Below the pieces are notes generated by a model, which was not told the origin of the DNA, did not search any database, and saw only the letters and a list, made by a program, of their open reading frames with translations. A stretch of DNA of 64,000 bases from NCBI RefSeq assembly GCF_007655135.1, contig NC_045129.1, forward strand, positions 30,505,122 to 30,569,121. The letters are read 5' to 3'. Below, piece by piece: positions 22,600-36,000 of this stretch. The position numbers were made by a program, and so were the translations under genes. The DNA is from Punica granatum. Its lineage: Eukaryota; Streptophyta; Magnoliopsida; Myrtales; Lythraceae. Position 1 is the first letter of the stretch. Each line of letters opens with the position of its first letter.

Positions 22600-24691
22600 A
22601 GACCAATGATTTATAGGTATATTATTAATAAATGAAATTTGTGAGGGTTGAGGTTGGAGGGTGGGTTGGTCCAAAATAATATTTCTGTATTTCATGTGTT
22701 CAACATAAACAAAAAGGTGACGGATAGTGCAAGCAAAAGGGCTTGACCTCCTAGCTCCCCTTCTGTTTCTTGGGTCATGTACCCGTTCGATAATCATAAA
22801 TCCGATCATTTTGGGCAGGATCGGTGTTAGCTATCACGCCATTCGCAAATATTGGCTTCCTGACCAGTCAAGTCGGAAAATGCCTTATCCAAGACGGCCG
22901 ACAAAGTAGACCCTAACATGTAGTGCCCTAATTTCCGTTCGAGCTTGAATTGTGGTCCTCATTTTCCACGTATGGCATTGCTTCTTTCTTTTTTGGCAAT
23001 AATTCTTTGTTTGAAAACCATTTGCTGTAGCTTTTAATACATAGCCTTTTTCATCTAATGGACAAGATCGTATTAATGACATTGTTCATTCTAGGGGAAT
23101 CTTTAGATCAACGCTAAGCGATACCAGACCCATCAGTCGAAACCTCCAGCGATCTCTGAAAGGCAAGGTAAATAGTCATTTTAATCGACCGTAGAAGCTT
23201 TGTACCGATGGGTTAAGTATAGCCTGGCCAAGCCATGAAAACTAATGAGAAGGCTTAGGGCAAAAGCCTGGAAGGTGAAACAAACGTTTTCTTCAAATGG
23301 GAGAATTGGGGGAATGAAACTGCCAAACAAAGCAATGCAAATGCATAGCTCTTCCCGACCAAACACGGACGGATCGGTCATTCTCGTTCCTATGTCGGGT
23401 GTCAGATCCAATAATCCCTTCATTTTGACTTCAACCAACGTCAGGTCTCCCCCTCAAGCCATAAAAAACCAAAAAGAAAAACTCCCCCCCTACAGCTCGG
23501 AAGTCCCCATTGCATTTCTATGTCACCGACCCAACCATTCCAATTTTTTTTTTTTAATAAATATTTTGAAAGAACGCGGTACATGCTGGGAGTAGCATGT
23601 AGCTTTCACCGGAAATCGCATATTTGATACTCGGACAGGCTATGAGGTTATAGGTAAGATGGACCGACCGGTGTGTATACTGGTTGATCGAATGCAAAGA
23701 AGTTATCATTTGACCCTTTGATCATCGATCTACGAGTCACGGATTTAATGTTTAGGGCGTTGAAGAGGGGTTTTCAAGATATTTAAGGAAATTACGCATT
23801 GGATCTCCCAGTATTCTCTCCTTAAATTAAACCCTCCTAGAAGAATTAATTAAAGAAATGTCGTCAATAATATGAGTATTAACCTTCTGCAGGTGCAGTG
23901 TTGCTGTTTGGAAAGCGACAACTTAACTTAGCATGAACAAGGAGGGGTTGACCCCAGAAGAAAATTAGTCTCATAATCACACTATTGGAGGATTAATTAT
24001 TTTACATACAGCTTCCAACGGCCATATTCCCCGTCAGAATATTGTAAAAACACCGATGTCTGTGCTACCGATCCCGGGAGTCAGACTGGTTCTGGCAGTC
24101 CATCAGGAGTTCTGGGAGTGTTCGAAGTTGCTTGCGATTCCCAGAACATTACAGGAGTTTGGGTTCCCTCTGGTTCTTCCCTGGATCAAGGAGTGATGGA
24201 GTTTTTAAGGAGTAACTTGGATAGAACTCTTCTTTCGCGTAATAGAAATCTCGAGATTGAGACTCACTGAACAAGCTGGTATACTAACTTTGAGAAATAT
24301 CTTCACATAGTATCGGTCCATACTGAGAATGTGAACAAGCCATGATAGTCCAAAGGCAAGAGGAGAACAAAAGCTACAACTCAACAAACGAAAATATGAA
24401 GCCGCTCAACTGATCGGTTGGCCCACTAACATTAGACAAAACCGAGATGGAAACACAGGACTTAAGGCAGAGGAACTTCGAGCTATTACACCAACAGAAT
24501 GGGAGCATTCATCTGCCCTCTCATAACTCGCGAGAATGCCTATACAAAAATAGACACTGCTACCTCAGATAAAACAAGCCTCCTAAAGATAGAAAAGGGG
24601 CTGCCTCGTGTGAAACTGTTAGGGCTCTTGACAGTAGAATGTCGTCATGTACAGAAAATCCCACTGGGCTGAAGCAGGGAACTCGTCACCA
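22600..24691. other. Intergenic, no gene seen
   Basis: This region lies between the UDP-xylose transporter promoter and the DUF707 3' end. Frames are short and without family resemblance. A T-run at 23527 and a box B-like stretch near 23610 hint at a degraded SINE, but no duplication supports it. The DUF707 3' UTR should occupy the last few hundred bases. Confidence 0.5.
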
Positions 24692-27600
24692 TTACCCCTT
24701 CCCAATCTGAGCTAAATAGGCATTATCCGCATTAGTAAGACGGTTTTGGAACATCGACCACTCGTGTCGGCATCTCGTTCTTACCTGAGAGAATGTGTGA
24801 AAGATGGGAGAGTTAATCAACTACCACTAAAGAAAGGTTCCAATAGGCATACTAAGCACTTGGAAGTGCAGATTTTGAATATGGGAAACAAGTCGAGAAG
24901 CACATTAAGCAAATCAAATTAGAGAAATACATACCCCTTCCCACGGAGCTTTCCCATTCGCTGACTCACCCTGCAATTTCATAGACAGTATTAGATAAGA
25001 GAAAACAGGCTCGATCATGTGAGGGAGATAAAGATGTCAACGGCAATAAAGATGCATTCCAGATGAAAGCACAAAAATACAAGAGAGTAGAAATTCTCAA
25101 TTTCATCATACTAAAACTAAAGATCATTCATTCTCTCTCATTTCTGATCCTGTGGATACATTGTGCCATTTCCCTTTCCTTGCTTCATGTGTGCTCTTAC
25201 CCCGTAGATATTCAGCTCACCCAAGAAATCATGCTTTTCTCTTTCAACTTTTTAATAGGTTAGGAATCATATGCTTGCTTAGAGAAGTACCGAGTTCAAA
25301 TATGCCATAATCGAGGGGTGCCTATTACCTGACTCCCCAAAGAAGGAATTACTTGATGAACAATCCATTGTGAATCAACCACACCAATTTTTTCATGTGC
25401 AGGCTGCAGAATCCAAAGCAAGAGAGAGTTATGTCCAATATCTGTTCTGAGATGAAAAAACTGAATTCACTCCTTCACAATTTCTAATAAATGCATCGTC
25501 AACAGTCCTAAACTGATCAGTCCTAAGCTTATAGAGAATGCCAACTTAAAGTGGAACATTATTCAAGTCCATGCTGAAAAGCCCCAAAACTGAACCATTC
25601 CATGGTTCGAAAGGAAATGGAGAGTGACTAATCACTGACCTCTACACATCGTCTGAGAGCGAAGTCCAACCCCCATCCATGAACCAAATCATTCTACACA
25701 CAATTGTCAAAGCATTTTGTCAGCCGATACTCTCAATTGTATGGAATCCACCTGGACAATAACCAATTGACATTACAAACCACAACAATTTCTTGGAACT
25801 GAAGCTACCTGAATCATATGCCATACACAACGCCATGCTTGTCGAGAAAAGACGGGGGCCATGATTTCCACAAACCTAAACCAAATAAAAAACAACTAAT
25901 ATGAGAACTCTAAAAGATGGTTTGCTTGGTTTCACACTAGATTAAAAAGTACCCAAGTATTTGGGCTAATTAATTCAAGCAAGTTTTGATCGTTTGATGC
26001 AAGTGCCAACTCATTAGCCAACCTATGTAGGAACAACTGTGACAATCTACTCTTGGAAAAGTTGCTCAAGAGCAATGTAGGAAGACTTGTTCACAACCTT
26101 GAAAAATCTTACCCAATCAGTCTTGAGAAAAGAAAAGAGACACTTAATAACTTTGTTGATCATGCTTCCTATGATGTCTTTTTTTTCTTTGGATAGGGGA
26201 AGGGGGAGGGAGGAGAGAGAGAGAGAGAGATTACGCGGCACATGGAGGCAAATGTGGGTCACTGCACCAGCCTGGTTTCTCCTCTGTGTCCCTGTTTGCC
26301 AAAGCACAGGAATGTCATGGAAAACATACAATTACGCCTGAAATGAGATTTAGAAGAGAGGAGGGAGGGAGGGAATGAATGAAGTACTTGTGAACTTCTT
26401 TATCGCCTCTTCTCTTTGTCATCTGCCATGTCAAACCATTATTGGGCTCAAGACCCGGCTGAGATATCTCCAGACCATGTTTCTTCACCAGCTGAATGTA
26501 TCTGGTAAGTTGCATGAAAGCATTAAGAAAAAAGAGAAAAGAAACATTGCTGAACTCAGTAATTAAAAGAAAAAAGAAATCTCATTGATAATTTACTTCT
26601 CCGCATTGAAGTGTTCAACTCCAAGATCCTCGTCCCAAATAAATATGTACTCATAAGCTGCTACAACATCAGGATGCAGAAACCTTTTTGCATACCACCT
26701 GCAAAACAGAAGGAATGTCATAAGAGACAGTGCTTCTTTGAACAGCAATGGACACTTCATTTGAGCTGGGAAGAAGATGCTGAGGATCAAGTTAGCATAT
26801 ATTCTACAGAATTTAAGCTACAGGAGAGTACGCAGGGGGGCATCTCTGAAATTACCATTTAGTTTGCCTCTTGACACTGATGTGGATTGCGTTCTTTGAC
26901 CATTCAAATTGGTCCCATTCACTTGCCCGGCCATCGTAGTGAAAAAGCATGATAGCGAAATCATCTGAGAACTGCCAAACATTTGAATCACGTATCACTA
27001 CAGCAATGTAAAAACCATTTTATGACTATCATTTGAGAAGGAATCTCAGAAGCTCTAAGCAAACCTTTTTAACTGCCGCATTAATGTTATTTCTCTGATC
27101 AAAACCAACAGTGAACGTGACCAAATATTTTGGTTTTTTCTTCAAATCCTGAAATTTAACCAAAGTCAGCATAACAAAAATCCTATCATATAGGTGACTA
27201 ATAACAGTCCAAAGATAAAATTTCGCCCACCATACCCACCAACCACCTGCAAGATTCCAGGGACAACATGTGCATTCTACAAGTTGCTATTTAAATATAT
27301 TGGCTATACTCATCAAACTCAATCCAAAACCAATATATAATTTATATTAAATAATTATATAAAACACAATCTTCTAGCAGTAGCCAATACTGCCATAACA
27401 GAACTATAAAGAAAACGTACCTCACTGGGCTCTCCCCATAATCTCCGCAGATAGAGATCCGTTTCTGCAACAACAATATCAGGGGGTAATGACTCTGCAC
27501 CACGGGGATTTGTCGGGACATGTATCTGGGAAGAAGTCAAGAATCCAAAAGCCAGTTTAGTCTACAGCTAAGCTCGGAGGGTACTTTTAACTTAGAAACA

Positions 27601-28322
27601 CAATGCAATGGTGCAACGGAGGCAGCGAAAGTATGCCAACATAAATGATCTAAAGTTTACTTCCATTCTCAGAAAGCGATTTTGTAAATTTCTTTTCCGT
27701 CTTTACATATGAAAATGCTTTTGAGTAAATATAACTGTACCGGTTGTAAGAGTATAATATACATTCATAACATTAGGAAGATGTGGTAATCAACCTGAAA
27801 AGAAGGGAAATATCCGCATACATACCTTAGGGATTTCGCCTGGTTTTAGATTTTCAGAGGTTTTGCTTCTGAATGGTCTACCATCTTCACTAATTAGATC
27901 AAGAGATGACATGATGCTGGTAGTTAAGTTAATCTGCAATTTTAAATCCATATAAGCTGCACAATTATGGAATGATAATGGCCATGCATCAGTAGCACAT
28001 TTCTGGAAGAGGAGAGATATACCTTTGACAAAGAAACAAAAGGAAATGAAACGCCAACAAAGAATCCAAAGACAATTCCCATAACAGCTGTGATGATAAG
28101 CCTGGCGCCATCATTTGTCTTTCTAAAAGCACCACTGCATATTGTAACGGGACTAGCTTAGACTATTGTAAAGATTGTGATAAAAATAATCTGGTTTTAT
28201 TTTGAGAACACGAAAATATCTATAAAGGAGGAAAAAGACAAGTCAAGGGAAAAGGGAATTCTTTGAGAAAATTAATTGAAAGAAAATTCATGGGAAACAA
28301 ACCTGCGGTGCGATGTCCCCAT
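24692..28322 (-). CDS. DUF707 family type II membrane protein
   Basis: Fourteen exons (28322-28303, 28134-28023, 27933-27826, 27525-27421, 27148-27065, 26971-26856, 26698-26597, 26501-26388, 26291-26235, 25875-25809, 25693-25640, 25403-25329, 24970-24935, 24784-24692) join in phase to 380 residues. A short N-terminus precedes one membrane anchor (ITAVMGIVFGFFVGVSFPFV). The DUF707 region follows: IHVPTNPRGAESLPPDIVVA, DLYLRRLWGEPSEDL, DDFAIMLFHYDGRASEW, WYAKRFLHPDVVAAYEYIFI, WDEDLGVEHFNAEKY, HGLEISQPGLEPNNGLTWQM and MAPVFSRQAWRCVWHMIQND. The fold resembles a glycosyltransferase with an acidic WDEDLG motif, and a Golgi location is likely, but no activity is established. Some databases call the family lysine-ketoglutarate-reductase trans-splicing related, a label without functional support that I can see. 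Confidence 0.94.
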
Positions 28323-28343
28323 GGTCAACTTGTTTTAGGCCCT

Positions 28344-29747
28344 CTAATTAGCAGATCAGAGTGCTGATAAAAAAGATGATTCTTTAATGGCCCCAGAAAA
28401 GATCTAATTCCAAGATCGAAACAATATTCTCCTAGTGTGCAGCTCGCAGTTGAAATGTGCTTCCAGCTTTAAGACTGCAAAGCAAAACATATCAGCTTCC
28501 ATAAGGAATTCTTTTGCCACTATAAGGGAGTTGGAAATCATTTTAAAAACCAGCAGTGAGGGGATGACAACTGCCAAACCCATCCACATGATCCAAACTG
28601 GAAATAATAGAATGCTGAAAAAAATACGTATATGCAGCAGGTGCATGCAGCCCAGCATCATATCCGGATGAAAGGTCTATAATTCATGAAATATTAGCCA
28701 TCATGGCTCTTCCATTTAGACAACTCAAAGTGGGATTTCGAAATGTTCAAAGCCTTATCTATCCCTCAACCTCCATATTAAGGACAAGTTGAATAGAGAC
28801 CTACATAAAGCATTATGATCTACTACTCGCCCTGGAGAATTAATCAATTATTGCTCCCAGCAAGCATTTTATTTAATATCTGCAGGGCTCAAAAGTTCTT
28901 CACAGTCAAATTGATGAAGCATAAGATTGCTACAAACACACAGCACCATCATGGATTTGACGAGAAGAATAAAGTCTTACTTCATTAAGCAGTTATACCA
29001 TTTTCAATTCCAGCAACTATACGAAATAGGATTTTCCTAAATAATGAAACTGATAAGGCAAGTTCTTCGAAGCTTAATGTCACTATATATTTTATAATGA
29101 AGAAATGATGCTACTCCACACCTAGAACCTGCAACAAATCTAGGAACTTCTCTTCCTTTCAAACACTCCATCCTCAAAAAGCAGGCAAGGAAAATACCAC
29201 AGGGAACAGAAAAAAACCCTACTTGAAAGAATCCTAGGGAACAAACGATCTCCAACTCATGAGAAATAACAAATAATTTCTTCGACAGAAACTCCAAAGC
29301 ACAGAAATTGTTGTATCATAGATACGGCATGCACACACACCCACTATGGAGCTCGGGATTCCATGTCTACGGACTTAAAAGCCAAGAAATCGAGCATCTA
29401 CAACAGCATAGAACATCCAGCCAGCTCATTTCTACTCAGAGAATATAAGCTCAGTGAACGGCAATCATCTCACTGCAGCTAAACCTCCCACTCGTGAAGG
29501 TTCCCGATCCACCAAGCACCATATCACCTCAAGCCCTGCGAAACTATTACTCTAAAGCTCGAATCGAACGTGACGATTAGATGAAGAAATTCCATTCCAT
29601 TGCAGACGGTTACCGAAGGCAGACAAACAGAAATGGCGGAATTGAGCCAACAAACGCCGGGAGGAAAGATAAACGGAAGCTCAAAATGCTCGAAGGAACA
29701 CGCGTAGTACGGAACGAAAGTGCTGCAAGGAATTATGGTTCCGTTAC
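28344..29747 (-). other. 1.4-kb leader intron of the DUF707 gene
   Basis: A donor TTTCCGAG|GTAACGG ends a GC-rich leader exon at 29748. The acceptor CTAATTAG ends at 28344, 21 nt before the ATG at 28322. No coding frame of note lies in between. The leader exon probably starts near the (GA)n tract at 29850-29868. Inferred from splice consensus only. Confidence 0.5.
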
Positions 29748-31795
29748 CTCGGAAATCACGAGCAGAACCATCGCCATCGCCGGAAGCTCGCAGAAGGATC
29801 GGCAAATGGCCGTGACCGAATGCGGATCACCAGCTCCGTAGATCTTCGTGATAGAGAGAGAGAGAGAGAGGGGAGACGGAGGAGGCTTCTCCTGTTATAT
29901 GCTTTGTTGTTTGCAATCTGAAAGGGGGAGGAGAAGAAGACGGCCCCCTTTTTTTTATTAGCTGACGGATTTGCCCTCGCTCCAGCTTTTGAATTCCTCG
30001 CCATTGTTCGGTGGACCGTACAGTGCCGGGCTTCTGCGGTTAGCTGACGCCCATGCCAACGCAGCCCCGCCACGTGGAAAATCTCCAATTCGCCGTACAT
30101 GTATCACATAACATGCACCGGGCGCACATGAGCCACAAATTTACCTGGTCCTGAAGTATTTATTCTCCTCACATGGAATTCTCGTCTCAACCTGCTGAAC
30201 TCGAAGCATCGTGACCTCGAGGATCGGGTTGTACGTCGGACGGGTCGGTAATTCCTAAACAAATCACAAAAAAAAGGTAAACATGGCCTATCCCCATATA
30301 GGATCAAAAATATGTAGGTGGATGAAAAAATTTGTTGATTTATATTAGTCTTTGTATTGATATTTCAGAAACAAAAAATAGTTGTATGTTACTAGTACAA
30401 AATGTAAATTTGCCTATATTGTAATATACATATTTTTGCTTCGATCGCATCCGATTCAGGATCAGTACTACATATATTTCATAGACAAAACAACCATGGT
30501 TGAAGAAGAGAGGCGGTGGGGCACTGACGCTGGCCATTACCGTCGCAGGTGAGGACCATGACCTCAATATAATCTCAATCTGTCTGTATCTCACCCCTTC
30601 ATTGGGATAATTTCCTTAATAAGTTATCATACCTTATACCAAATCTAATCCCAATCCTAGTGTATCCATACATATGATAGAGATTTTCAAAATTCCATTC
30701 CACTTGTTATCCCGATCACCAAACATGGCCAAAAAGAATATCGCTTAGTGATGGGTTCCAACTTGGTTCGGGCTCACGAGGTCCCGGCGCACAGGGAAAT
30801 CTTCCCCCTATTGGCCAGTGAGCTCCTCCTTGAGGGGACGGCGACGCCCGGAGCAGCGAATTTGAACTGGACAAATTTTTTTGTCCGTTTGCAGGTTGTC
30901 CCAGTAATATGTCGGACTTTAGCCAATCAGGAGAATCCGCATCACCGTGTATTGATTACTTTTCAACACTGAATTCACTTTCAAATTAATTAATTAATTA
31001 CTATAACACAGCTAATTAATTAATCAAATCAGTATGAAGCCTGTTTAAATAATCAATTTATATGCTACGTGGACCAATAAATTGAGAGCTATTTTTTCGG
31101 AAAGACTTATTAAAAGGTTATCAGCATGGGATGGGTGACATATGTAAAAGCTAAGTTATTTATTTATTTCTATGGCGCCAATCTTTATTTTGTACCTTAA
31201 AAGTCGATTATTATATGGTAGTAATGATGCTTTATAATCTCCTCAAAATGATTAATCGCATTTCCCCCATAATTAATTCAATCAAAAGGGCGTCATCTAA
31301 ACCAACACAGATTGATTCAAGCGGTTCGGCGTTGGTTCATCTCAAATAAGATCTCAGATTTGAGTATTGTAAATGAAAAAAAATCCATACTATGAGAGAT
31401 ATTCCTCTTTAATGGGTTGACTCGACTCGAATTAGACTAGTCAGGACCCGTTAGGCTTAGGATACCAGGACACACATAAAAAAAATATCATCATATATAA
31501 GTATTGCGAACACATATAGTAATATATTTATTGTTTTTTGAAAGAAATTATCTTAGCTTGCTCACCACAACTTTATAGTTATATTATGCCTTTGCCTTCT
31601 TTAAATTTCGCTTCACTAAAACTAAATTTCTAGATACATCCCCGTAGCAATCCCACAAGTAGTTAAAGATTTAGGGGAGATGAATTTTACAACATTTGCC
31701 AATCGCCTTGTCCATCAATGCTATGAATGAATTTCTTCTTATCTATTTATATGTAAATAATTCAAACTTTTTGTTAACTAAACGTAAAATAAATG

Positions 31796-31925
31796 AGACA
31801 GAGGGTGCACTACAATGGCACATGTCTTTGCCTACCAATCAAGAGATTGCAAGTTCAATTCTCATAATAGGATTACCATTTCATTTTATTATATATATGA
31901 GCTTCTTTTATAACCAAAAAAATTA
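31796..31925 (+). mobile_element. SINE-like copy, degraded
   Basis: A box A-like stretch (CACTACAATGGCACATG) is followed by a box B-like GATTGCAAGTTCAATTCTC and an AT-rich tail ending in a short A-run. It resembles the copy at 32.4 kb in spacing and in the sequence around box B. No target duplication was found. Confidence 0.45.
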
Positions 31926-32397
31926 ATAGTAAGATAAACTATCCTTATTAAAGTCATGGATCTCCTGTATAAAAATAAAATAAAATAAACAAGCATTTTT
32001 TTTAATCAAGAGAAAAAGGTGAAACCGAAAGATTTATTTTAGCTTCAAATTGAATATTGTCATGCTAGGTAGTGTAAAACATACATTTATTCCATTTTCA
32101 ATTGATTGGTATAAGTAGCCTAGATTTTAGGGCCTTATTTTGCCTTCCATTGCAAGCGAAAAACAAGACACCAAATAACCTACAAGAAGGGCAAAGTTAG
32201 TGCTTTTGGAGTGGTCATTTTCCGGTACATATGTTTCGCGGTGGTTAATGTGTTAATTAAAACTTACATTTTGCTCGCTTATGTTATGAGGGCCTTCGGC
32301 ACCTTCCACTATAGAGTTGGGATGGCACCTCAGTCACTCTCACCAACCAGCAAATGAAAAGCCCAGTTACCCCAAATTCCGATAAGCCTCTCGCGTT

Positions 32398-32556
32398 GAA
32401 GAAGGGGTATAGTGAAATGATACACGTCTCAGTTTGAAGACTAAGAGGTTGCGAGTTCTATTCTCACTAATGAGATTATATGTGTTTCTTTATTCAAATA
32501 TTTTTATTTTCTCTTATACTAAATTCATGTGCCTCTTTGTAAAAAAAAAAAAAAAG
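32398..32556 (+). mobile_element. tRNA-derived SINE with poly-A tail
   Basis: The element opens GGGGTATAGTGAAATGATAC (box A-like), has a box B-like GGTTGCGAGTTCTATTCTC about 35 bp on, then a T-rich body and a terminal run of 15 A. This is the classic plant SINE plan. The flanks are too degraded to show a clear duplication. Confidence 0.65.
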
Positions 32557-33016
32557 CCCTCTTGTTCCACCACCATTTGATGGTTGTTCGATGATCGGCC
32601 AAGAGCAAATTAATAGGTTGTCTACAAAAATCAAGCCATTTGACGCTATAGGTCGATCACAATTGTAGAATTCAGATGAATTTTAAATAATACGGATAAC
32701 TTGCCACAAGATATATAGTGATTTGCGTGGAGTTGTTGCTAGTGTAGTTGGTATGAGCCGAGTTTAAGAAGACTTGTGAAGAGATATGCTCCATGAGAAC
32801 AATCTGCAGGCGTTTATCAGTTTGGAATATCAATTTTTTTACTCATCAATACATTGCTTAATTAATTTCCCCCAATCTCTTTCATTGTTAGAGGGCTCAT
32901 GATCAAGTTTTTTTTTTTTTTCAAAAGTTACCATCAAAAGTTTGAGATTTTACATAAAAACAAATCTTCTATGGTAAAGAAGAAAAGAATAACCAATTGC
33001 CGGAACGCGTTTCGAA

Positions 33017-36000
33017 TCAGAACTTTGCGCACGCCATCGGGAGCCCTGTGTCTTGATGGACTGCCACGATCTCGGTCCTGTTATCACAGCTCAGCACGTC
33101 CTGCCCCAACTTGGCCCCTGCCGCCTTTAACCCCTTTAGCGAGAGCGGCTGATTGAAGAGGTTCAGTGACGGTAACCTTGAGGCTGGAGGCAACTTCCCA
33201 TTAGGCAACAAGGTCCGGAAGTCCTCCTTCAGCAGCGGCACCTCGAAGTCGCCCTTGTTGTGCCTGACCATGTTGTCCTTGGCACTGATGTGGGCGCCGG
33301 GCTCCATATGGTTGGTCGAAAAGCTAGCCTGGTTAGGGAAGTTGGGGTAAAGGCTCACATAGCCCCGGAGGTACATCATGTCGATCAGGAACTTCTTCCA
33401 CGATGCCTGCCACCCGTTGGTCCGGGACTTGGGGATCTGCACCGGGTTCGCCTTTGCGTCTTCGGTGAACCTCATGTTCATGTACACGTAGAACTCCCTC
33501 CATTGCTTCGGGAAGAAGACCGCCCCCCAGCTGCAGGGAAGCTGGTGCAGGTAAGGCGTGTTCGGGTGGATGTTCTTGAAGAATTCAGTCGCGTTCCACT
33601 TAGGTCGTTCCTTGACCACCTCGACCAGCTTTGGAGTGTACAGGGAGATCGAGGATAGCTCGGGAAGGGAGATTTGTGGGTCGTAATGATAGGCCAGGAG
33701 AGCATACTTGATCCACAAGTAATAGTACGGGGACACCTCGATGTCGTCCTCGAGCAGAAGGCCATAATCGTCATCCGATGCAGGGTACCAGCTCTCACTG
33801 ACCGCCCTGATCAGCCCACCTTGGATGATCCTCCTCCGGAGCGTCTTCGGTCCATGAGGCCAATTGAAGGAGCTCACTAGCTTTATGGTGGCTCCATCGA
33901 CCTTACTGTCCATGTTGAAGCTAATTGGGACTTCATCGCCAAGATAGTACGCTTTAGCAAGTGAGTCAAGTAGCCTTTTAAGCGATGTTGCGCGATTTTG
34001 GGTGATTATGTTGATGGAGATCCGCATCTTGTTCCAATCTGCGATGCATAAACTCGATGGATTAGGAATAACGATCGGGAACTTCCCAAATTTCACAATG
34101 TAAGATCAATTCTTATATAATTCTCTGCATATTTCAGTTCCATTACGACAGATTATATTTGATTATCTGAGCTTGGACTAGTGGTCCGAGAACAATGTCG
34201 GGTGACAAGAATATGATCTTACTGGGCAAGGCAGTGGGCCGGAGATCAGCCATCCAGAGGACCTTGGGCACGGACAGCTTCGGCAGAACCACCAGGGTCG
34301 TTCCATTGCCGCCACTCTCTGCCGCCATCTTCAGGGCCTTCCTCACGTTTGTGTCGATATCATCCACTGTGATCACCACACTAGGATTGTGGATCTTGAT
34401 AAGCCCCTTCATGCTCGAGTACACTGCCTGCACCACCGGGACCTCGGAGCCTGACACAGCAGCCACAGCCTCCACCCCAAGGTCGAAAATCTTGAACCGC
34501 CTTTCCCTGCACACTGTCTTTGGCCACTTGAGGGCGGCAGCAGCCTCCTCGCAAGGGCAGAAGGTACCGCCAGAGACAGCAATGTAGGCCTTCCTTCCGA
34601 CAGTGGATCGGAACTTGTCCAGGAGCGGGCCAAGGGAGCGGACCTCAGAGATGGAATGAGCATAGAAGAGGGCATCAATCTTCTGTGGGTACATGGCTGC
34701 CCACTGGGTGATGTAGCCCGTTGAGAGGGCTCGCCACCACTGGTCATCCCGGACCTGGACTATGTCCTTGAATATAACCGTGGTCTCGGACACGTATGCG
34801 AGCCTGTGCTCGCTGTCCCCCCATGTCTCCTTGTCATTTGGGTCCACTGGCAGCACGAACGAGCCCGCATTCCGGTACTTTTGGAGCTGGTAGCTGCAAA
34901 CGTTGATAGTCCAGGAAAATTATGTATTAGCCATCAAATTCGAAAATGTTCATAAGAAAATCTAAATGGAAGAGTTTATAATACAATATTACAGCCTGAA
35001 TCTAGCTAGTTATCACCGATTGTACTATCGGTCGCTCGTGAAACACATTCTTAGTCGTTCACTCGGCGCGAGTCCTACCCGCGATCCAGAAAACATTCTC
35101 ATATGATACTATCACTCCCTAATGAAGCCAATGGAACAGTAACAAGTCTCAGCTTCCACAAACAAAAAGCTTCTTAAAGAGAAAATTCCTTTTTCAATAA
35201 CGTGACTCTTTTTTTTTTTTTTGATAGGTTCAATAATGTGACTTTTGATTTCACATCTGAAGTGCAATAACACAAATCAGACAAATTAGTAAATATGGAA
35301 GGATGAATATTGCAATTATATATGAATCAAATGCACTATTTTTACTTTCTTTAGTTATTCTATATATAATCATTTAACAAAATTAATAATTGGTAATTTT
35401 ATTCACAAAATTAAAGTGAAAAGTGGCAAAAGATTAAGAATTAACAAATGGGAATTTGTTAAGCCTTTGAAGTGAAAACCAAAACATACAGAGACAAACA
35501 TCAGACTCACCTAAGGTGGAGATCCTCGCCGGTCATGAAGGTGAATGGTGTCTCGATGAAGAGCGTCTTCACAAGCTCAGCTGAGAGGAACCACGAACTC
35601 GAGAGGAAGTCCACCTGCACAATTCGGTCCACGGTTATGTCGTATGCCGGGTCAGGAAGGTAAAGGCCTGCCTCCTTGGACCGGAACTTCCGGTAGCTCG
35701 GGAAAGTGAAGTCCTTCTGCCTGAATGGGAGGATTCTCCCAATGCTCCCTAGGACGGCATTCCTGTACTTCTCCGTCCCTGCAACGTGGGCTAGTATCTG
35801 CAACATCTTCCTCCCCGGGATCATGTCATCGTCTAGGATGTACACGAGATCTGCCTCCGTTTGTAGTGCCATCTGGAACCTGCATTGAAGTAATTCAAGA
35901 AAAATATAAGTCTGCATGACCAAACTCGGGTTTATTCACAAACATATCGAAATATCAATCCTTCTTGATTAATGTGAGAGTGCACGTGCCTGCCATAGTA

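Larger units (their letters stand above)
29870..33016. other. Intergenic, no gene seen
   Basis: This AT-rich stretch holds the DUF707 promoter at its left end, TTAATTAA repeats near 30980-31025 and two SINE-like copies near 31.8 and 32.4 kb. Apart from these I see no structure. The GT-domain gene 3' UTR should lie just below 33017. Confidence 0.55.
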
